A stretch of DNA of 64,000 bases from Calliopum simillimum (taxonomy: Eukaryota > Arthropoda > Insecta > Diptera > Lauxaniidae): positions 153,932,492-153,996,491 of the forward strand of contig OX638368.1 in NCBI GenBank assembly GCA_951812925.1, given 5' to 3'. Each line of letters opens with the position of its first letter. Position 1 is the first letter of the stretch. This document shows, one piece after another, positions 57,101 through 64,000 of the stretch. The notes below the pieces were generated by a model, which worked only from the letters and a program-made list of their open reading frames with translations, did no database searches and had not been told where the DNA came from. Both the position numbers and the translations under genes were made by a program.

Positions 57101-58279
57101 GCTGCAGTTTTCATGACGAGTCTGATGGTCATTATTTGTAATTCGTAAACTACAAAGGAAAAAAAGATAAAAAATGCATTTAATGTAATACCTTTTACTC
57201 AGAAGATCGCCGTGGCAAATTTTGGGTTGAATGTGTAATCTGACGTTCTTGGAGTCATAAAAAATGTGCCGCATGTGGAAGTGATATTTTTATATGCAAC
57301 TTCTGTACCAAATAAACATGTGGGCAATATGGACAATATAGTTCATATAACAATACACTTTTTTATCTTCATTTTGAGTATTTTCGGTTTTTTATTATTT
57401 TTTTTCTTTATCCTGATGAGATATGCAACTGAAACTGAATCAGAATAAAGGTTAGTTGTTTCCTTTAATGAATGACATAAAATTGTTTAGTTTTGTGTTT
57501 TTTGAGTTTTACTTACAAAAGAAAGATTTGTGGTCCATGTTTCATTCCCTTACCTTATCAATTGGATTTTTTATATCGTCAAAGAGTATTTTGTCATTTG
57601 AAATGCAAAAGAAAAAAATCAAAACCGAGTTTTTAATCAGGGATATGCACAAGCCTGTTGTGAGAGTTTTAAGACATTTCGTATCGAGCTTCTTTATGTC
57701 ATGTACCCGTTTTTTATTTATCAAATACTTCAGTTCAGTGTCGCGGTAAAATATTTTAATATCTTGGATATCAAAGAAGATAAAACAAATTCTGCACAAA
57801 CCGGTTTTGATTTGCTGCGGTTCAGTTCAGTGCATATACTATAATTGTAGTGTACCTGCACTATAAATTGCTACTTTGGTGGAAAGTCGCTTTTTGCTCT
57901 CTTCATGTGATTCTTTCTTGCTTAAGCTCTCTTCTCCTCTCGAAAGTGTATGAAAGTTACTACAATCCTGGGTTTTCAATGCGTTGTAACTGCGAATGTT
58001 ACCATATCATAAATTCTACGGTAGTTTTTCCGTTCAAACGTTTTACACTGATCTGAAGTATTTGTTTGTATAAAATACAGTACACTAAAACATTTGTGAG
58101 AATCTGGGATTTATTTTTGACACTGATAAAACAAGACAGTATACTTAAGTTTTAAAACCAAACAGAGTAGCCTTTGAAGTTAATGCATCAATACAGTGAC
58201 ATTGGTTTTGATTTATCTAAAACTCATTTTTTTAGTGATAGGTACGATCAAGATTGTATTTACCTGACTATTTTCCGAG
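57101..58279. other. Duplicated non-coding DNA, no gene seen
   Basis: Mirror of 36961-38030 and 32533-32625 of the left arm without the 4.3-kb block. TATA-like CTATAAATT near 57861 follows a TCAGTTCAGT motif, but no gene could be attached to it. Confidence 0.5.
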
Positions 58280-58480
58280 TTCTTTTACAACGGATATCAA
58301 CCGTATCAACTGTGCGTACTTAGCGGTGAACGTTGTTTCAATATACAATTTTCTAGCAAAATTGAAAATGCCAATAATTTAAAAGAGATCAATGATTTAT
58401 ATAAAAATATTATAAAAATTCAATCAATAATAAATCGTTTACATGATGTACATGAAAAAATTTGGAAACATTTCTCTTGA
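58280..58480 (+). CDS. Open terminal exon of unknown family, right copy
   Basis: Mirror of 32332-32532, 66 codons then TGA, beginning FSYNGYQPYQLCVLSGERCF and ending LHDVHEKIWKHFS. Four base changes from the left copy; two alter residues near IQSIINR and none adds a stop. Acceptor candidate TATTTTCCGAG precedes it. No upstream exon or known family. Retained open frame in two recent copies is weak evidence of function. Confidence 0.4.
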   Translation, partial: FFYNGYQPYQLCVLSGERCFNIQFSSKIENANNLKEINDLYKNIIKIQSIINRLHDVHEKIWKHFS

Positions 58481-59477
58481 TAACGTTAACAGTTTTTGGT
58501 TGTGTAATCTTTTTTTTTTTTTCTTGAAATTTTAATTAAAAGTTTATATTGTCCATATTGTCGGGGTTGTGAAAATATTTCCTCAAGAAAAAGGGCAATG
58601 ATTAGACTATTTTTAGTCCAAATTGCTCTACCTTGGTTAAATGTTTATTTGATAGCATTACTGATTGACATGATAGAAAATGAAATCCTACTAATGACGA
58701 TTATATCGTATTGGCCCCTCTTAAGCAAAATCAACAACTGTTTTACAAGGGTAGTACTCGTTGTCAAAAAGAGGTATGCTCATATCACATATTTTGTAGT
58801 TTATGTTAGCTGTGTTTTAGACAGGTCCATTAAGTTAGCAGAGCGAAAATGGCAGAGCTGAAAATAAAAGATGCCATAATTATAGGCTAATTAAGTGCCC
58901 TAACGCCGAATTTCATGCTCTTCATTTTTTTTAAAAAAAGTTAGCCCTGCTAGCTTAAATTTAAGTTTAATAGACGTGTTTTAGACTACAGTTTTCAGTA
59001 TTTAACTAAGCACTTTCTGAGAACGTTAGCATAAGCTAGCAGAACTATTTCGATAAAACGCAGGCTCATTAATCTCATTTTAAGCTCATTTAAATGCCCC
59101 ATCGCTAAAAGAAAAACTTTTCAATAAAAAAAAAAAATGGACCAAATCAATTTTCTTGAAATTAGAAACTTAATTTCTGAGAAGCGTCTCTGAAAGCAAC
59201 ACCCAAAGTGCTTAATTTAACACGGATAAATTTGCGTGTTGTCTTGGAAAGCAGAGGGAAGTGATGCTAAAACGAAAAGCAGAATAAAGTAAAACAAAAT
59301 AAGAAGAAGGAGATAGCACACAAACTCGTTTTAGAAGAACAGTGATAACTACGTGTTAACACGCTGCCCCTAAAACGCAGCTATTGTATTGCATTTAAAT
59401 TTTTTTCCAGGTTGAATTATTTCTTTATTGGCAAAAAGTGGCCCCATTTACTTTTTGTATGTATAATATCTTCATAT
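58481..59477. other. Duplicated non-coding DNA, no gene seen
   Basis: Mirror of about 31440-32331. The hydrophobic open frame 58598-58861 (plus) has no recognised family and is not called. Confidence 0.5.
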
Positions 59478-62400
59478 GGCAAATTAGGTACAAACAGGTA
59501 TTCATTTCTAATTTTGTTGAACATGCACCGATTTTGATCCGACATAGCTCATTTTGTTCGTAATAAAATTTAAAACAAAACCAACATATTAGTTTTATGC
59601 GGCTTTTCCCCAAAACTTTTTTAATACCTCGTGAATCCCCAAGAATCCAAATAACTCAATAAAACTGTTTTAAAATGCTTAAAAATGGAAAATTATGTTA
59701 TTCAGGGGGTTGTCAAGGTCGTTGAATCCAAAACTGATGTTGAATAATGGAAAAATTAAAAATGGCGCACGGAAAGCTGCATATACAACCATTTTAATCA
59801 CAAAAAATGGAGAAAAAAATCGTTATAGTGGACTGCCTGGGGGTTTTAGCCTAGAAGTTTTGTTACAGTGCACCATAGGCCAAAAGGACATTTTTTTGGC
59901 CAGAATTCATAACGTCCATATTATCATGGTGACCAACTTCAAATTAAGTTCTTATGTTGACTTTTAACTAAAAGAACAATTCTGAAAAAATCTTAAACCT
60001 TGTACTACCGGGTCAAAAAGTGTACGTAATAAATTTTCTAAATCAAAAACACATGCCAACAAGGTTTTGTTGCCAAGCATTTCCGAAGTAACTTTAGGCG
60101 TTGAATCTGAATTCACGGTCAGAATTGACCAACCACCTCAGGATTTGGAGATATTTGAGGTCGAACTCATGAAAAATGGCCATTTTGGCTATATTTGAGG
60201 TTAGATGCAAACTGCAAAAAATTTTTATTATTTTTTTTTTCTAAATGTATCTTGTAGTTTTATTCTGCTTCTTCAAAATGAGCTCTTAAAAATGCCATAC
60301 AATAATCCCTTTAAAAGTAATGGCTGATTTAAGATGTCATCTTGAAATCCTATCAAACGGGTAAAACGACACGACTTTTGATAGCATGATATCATCTTGA
60401 ATCTTTAATAACTTTTGAAAAAAGTATTCTATGAAACATTTTAAGAGCTCGTTTTGAAGGTAAAAAGTAGTACTCAGTTATGAATGATGCAAAAAAAATT
60501 TTAAAAAATTTTGAGCTATCTAGAACTAACCTAAAAAGTAAAAAAAGTACTAATTTTTCGTATATTAACCACAAATATCTCTATTTTTCGAAAAACCTGG
60601 TGCAAAAATTATATGCACTTTTACCCAAGTTACTTGGACTAGTAATACCTTCAGCATTTTTTTATAAGAAATTGAAAAACAGCTTCTTCGTTTTCTTTTT
60701 TGTCTATCTTTTGCAACCAGATTTCGAATAAACCGGAATTACGGAAGAAAAGTTACCTGACAAAAAAATTCATTAAAAAAAAAACGGGCAAAATCGGGCG
60801 CAACGTCTTACTGGTTTCGGGTTTCTTAGGACTAACAAATTCCAACAAAATTTTAAAAGTTTACACGAAGTTTAAAATTTAAAAAAAATATTAAAAGTCA
60901 GGGGTCTAATTTAAATTTTAGATTTCTCCACAAAAAACCAAAATATATTTTAATGTTTTGACCTAAATCGTGTTAAACATAACATCATCAATTTTATTCA
61001 TTTTTGTTTTAGAAAACAACAAATTATTTTGATATCTTTTTATTAATTGGAAAAAGGAGTTAAAATCATCGCATTAAAATGCAAATACCATATCGCTGAG
61101 AAACGGAAAATTGCTTTTTCCCAAAACAAAAAACACTTTTGTTCGTATTGAAGTATTCTCTGTTACACTGCATCAACAAAAACTCAATAGCAATACTTGT
61201 AAAAATTGAATTGAAATGAATTTTGGCCAAAAAAGGGTGCCTTTTGACCTATAGTGCAGTGCATGAATTTATAAGATCGAGGTGAGATTATGTTTTTTAT
61301 GCTATAAAAAGTAGAGTTTACCAAAAATTTGTTTGTGCTTTTGATTTGTTTATTATTAAAGCAATAACTTTAAAAAGTTAATACAACACAAAACTAAAAA
61401 TATTTCTAACCTTTTGCAAACCATTTTTATTAAACTAATTTGAGGTCGGAACACGAAAAACGCAATTTTATTTTTTTCCTCGCGGCCGTTCCCGAGTTAT
61501 TCGATAGTTTCTATTTTCGAGGTTATAGCTTCATATACATCAATATATTTGTATTACGCGTAGTCCGATAGATTTTATTTTTCCAAAGAATGAATAATCG
61601 CGCTTCTTACAAGTATACCAATGATTATGCTTCGAACAAAGTTGACTGAGTTATAGCCAGAAAAAGTTTGAAATTTTTAAAATTTTTAAAATTTTTCATA
61701 TCGACTTCAAATGAAACACTTTGTTTTTGGCATATATGTTTTTTTAAATAAATTTTTTTAGAAATTTTACTAAACGGCGCATATAATTGCAAACATTTTA
61801 AGACTATTCTGAGCAAAATCGAGTGAAATTTCCAATAGATATTAAGGATTTAGTGCAATAAGGATGATGAGAATTTTTTCAGAGCATTTTTAAAATGTTC
61901 GGCCTAAGTCAACAGATCTAATTTTGCAGCCTCCATATTGGACACTTTACGCTCATTGAACATTTTGAAGATGCCCTAGATAACTTTTTATCATCCCTTG
62001 AAGAAGGATATTGCGGACTGAATCAAAAACAATAATTTTTTAAAGAAATCAAAATGTCCCTATTGCACTAAAACCTTAATAACTTTAGGAAATTTTATTC
62101 GATTTTGCTCAGAATAGGCTCAAAATGTTTGCAATTACATGCACCGTTTAACTAAATTTCTAAAAAATTTATTTAAAAAAACATATATACCAAAAACAAA
62201 GTGTTTCATTTGAAGTCGATATGAAAAATTTTTAAAATTTTTTAAATTTCAAACTTTTACCTGCTATAACTCAGTCAATTTTGTTCGGAGCATAATCATT
62301 GGCATACTTGTAAGAAGCGCAATTATTTACTCTTTGGAGTCATACAAATATATTGATGTATATGAAGCTATAACCTCGAAAATAGAAGATATTGAATAAC

Positions 62401-62982
62401 TCCGGAACGGCCGCGGAGAAAAAAATAAAATTGCGTTTTTCGTGTTCAGCGACCTCAAATTAGTTTAATACAAATGGTTTGTATTAGCTTCTTATAGTTA
62501 TTGCTTTAATAATAAACAAATCAAAAGCACAAACAAATTTTTGGTAAACTCTACTCTCACCTCGACCGTATAAATTCATGCACTGAAACAAAACTTCTAG
62601 GCTAAAACCCCCATTTTTGGTGACTAAAATGGGTGTATACGCAGCTTTCCGTGCGCCATTTTAAATTTTTCCATTTTCCAACATCACATTTGGATTCAGC
62701 GAACTTGACAATCCTCTGAATAGCATAATTTTCCATTTTTAATCATTTTAAAACAGTTTTATTGGGGGTTATCGTGAATCAAGATTCCCCGGGAATTTTC
62801 TTAAACTGCAATAGAGAATTCACTGCAGTCTGAGAAAATTCCCCGGGAATCTTGATTCACGATAACCCCCATTGAGTTATTTGGATTCTAGGGGATTCAC
62901 GAACAAAATGAGCCATGTCGGATCAAAATCGGTGCATGTTCAACAAAATTAGAAATGAATACCTGTTTTTACCTAATTTGCC
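59478..62982. mobile_element. Large nested palindrome, right arm only
   Basis: Outer arms of roughly 390 bp: GGCAAATTAGGTACAAACAG at 59478 with its mirror ending near 62982, through GATTTTGATCCGACATAGCT and GGTTTTAGCCTAGAAGTTTT. Between them lie two adjacent inner palindromes: 59866-61261 (ends CAGTGCACCATAGGCC and GACCTATAGTGCAGTG) and 61257-62585 (ends CAGTGCATGAATTTATA and complement). The second mirrors almost to its centre (GAGTTTACCAAAAATTTGTT, TTTGATTTGTTTATTATTAA). No transposase recognised. The left arm keeps only one outer arm at 31220-31437. Confidence 0.88.
62764..62870. mobile_element. 107-bp hairpin element
   Basis: GGGGGTTATCGTGAATCAAG at 62764 is mirrored by CTTGATTCACGATAACCCCC ending at 62870; TTCCCCGGGAATTTTCT and complement continue the stem. 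ATT (or ATTG) lies on both sides. Two related copies (59653-59660 and 31378-31386) read TTTTATTGAGTTAT or its complement without it, giving the empty site. Confidence 0.92.
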
Positions 62983-63666
62983 TGCACTTATGGCATTTTT
63001 AGTCTCTAATATCATCTTTCCGAAAAAACTTCAAGCTTTTGTAAACATTTTACAATAAACTTAGCATTTTTAATCAAGTATATTTAAAGACGAACAGATT
63101 GTACCCTTAATATATTATATTTATATTATATGCATGGGCTTAAAAAGGGATATCTGAGTGGAGAATAACCACCCTAAGAAACTTATTGACCGCCCTAGCA
63201 AAATTGGCAATGTACCGTTTACCTTTACTGGTACCTATTTTTCTATCTGATAACCTTTTCATATATATAGATGGCTCATAAGTATATAATCTTTCTTGAC
63301 AATCTGGGATTCAGCCCTAGTTAGAAATATTTTAATCTTTTTGAACTTTTGTCGACCTATGTTCACTATGAGGGTCTTTTTCGAAATTAATTTCACTAAA
63401 CTAGCAAAGACATCTAACGTGAAACAAAATAGCAAATATTTCTACAATAAAAAGTAGGAGAGCAACAAAATACCAGTTTAAACAAATATTTAGTTGACAG
63501 AAAAAATATATATTCAACCAAAGCAGTGTCATTGATTTCTGCACCATCGAACCATAGCAAAAACACAAGTCAGTATCAAAAGTATGAGGTGAGTTCAATA
63601 AAGGTTGAGCTCAGTTAAGAAATGTGAGAATATATTTGGAAAATTCTATATTCTTTTCACTTCGAT

Positions 63667-63735
63667 AAAAAAATCAAAAGCAGATAACCTGTGTCGACAC
63701 AAGCACAAGTTATTTGCTTTTGCTTTTTTAGCAAA
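63667..63735. repeat. Hairpin centred on GTCGAC, right arm copy
   Basis: Mirror of 30630-30692, with AAAAGCAGATAACCTGTG, TCGACA and AAGTTATTTGCTTTTGC. Confidence 0.75.
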
Positions 63736-64000
63736 GTGAGGATTGGATACTGTTGCTCTGGTAGTGTCTTATATAACGGAAAATATTTTGGCGAAAATTC
63801 TAGAATGATTCAAAAATAACACTAAAATGTATAATTATTCTGCGCCATTCAATGTTGCGTAATCGAATGAGCTCAATACAAAAAAGCACAGCTTTTTCAA
63901 GATTCTTTTAGACACATAGCAGAAGTCAAAACATTTGAATTTGCTACAAAGCAAATTAGGCCTCCCAGAGCCTTAAACAACAAAAATGTGCATCTGAGGG

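Larger units (their letters stand above)
52953..64000. repeat. Right arm of the giant inverted duplication
   Basis: Reverse-orientation copy of 30357-42325 (see there for landmarks). The arm begins at the TTAA at 52953-52956 next to a piggyBac end and is still homologous to the left arm in the last 40 bases of the window. It lacks the 4.3-kb block found in the left arm but holds a 3.5-kb nested palindrome that is mostly missing on the left. Confidence 0.95.

Noticed and set aside
30357..64000. Treating the giant palindrome purely as an assembly artefact
   Set aside because: Private insertions, a start-codon loss, an in-frame deletion and an inner edge exactly at a transposon end argue for a real rearrangement, but mis-joined haplotypes cannot be excluded from sequence alone.
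1..64000. CRISPR arrays, bacterial operons, tRNA and rRNA genes
   Set aside because: Nothing with direct repeats plus spacers, ribosome-site-linked genes or cloverleaf and rRNA motifs was seen; gene structure is eukaryotic.

Overview
The window reads as nuclear DNA of an insect, most likely a higher fly (Diptera). It is strongly AT-rich, its genes are split by short GT-AG introns, one gene has a fly-type TATA plus TCAGTT initiator, and it carries non-LTR, Ty3/gypsy, mariner, Tc1-like, piggyBac and hAT-like repeats. The species cannot be fixed from sequence alone; a tephritid or related fly is a guess. No rRNA, tRNA or CRISPR array was recognised.

Left part (1-30 kb): mostly non-coding DNA with a microsatellite, one candidate 81-nt exon (4013-4093), a dead non-LTR retrotransposon 3' end with an RNase H region (about 8405-9410), half of a hAT-like foldback element (11784-12539) fused to a truncated gypsy 5' end (12540-14239), and foldback elements at 14271-15580, 20187-20840 and 27685-28726. 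The one clearly intact gene here is on the minus strand (24952-26677): a secreted fibrinogen-related protein of 351 residues in five exons, two of its introns only 37 and 38 nt long.

Right part (30.4-64 kb): a giant inverted duplication. The left arm (about 30357-42325) and the right arm (52953 to beyond the window end) face each other across a 10.6-kb spacer. Both carry, in mirror order, a piggyBac relic, a small cuticular-protein gene, a dead Tc1-like DD37E transposon and a 66-codon open exon of unknown family. The inner edge of both arms falls exactly on the TTAA at the end of the piggyBac relic. The two cuticle gene copies have decayed differently: the left has ATG changed to ATA, and the right has lost 24 bp from its chitin-binding motif. 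The left arm alone has a 4.3-kb block that begins in a truncated mariner, itself interrupted by a hAT-like foldback element with a perfect 8-bp target duplication.

The spacer (42.3-52.9 kb) has no gene I can support. It holds a dispersed repeat interrupted by a complete hAT-like foldback element (43872-45720, 8-bp target duplication) and a run of smaller foldback elements close to the right breakpoint. The unusual theme of the window is the number of long near-perfect palindromes, several nested, many with target-site duplications or an empty site elsewhere in the window.
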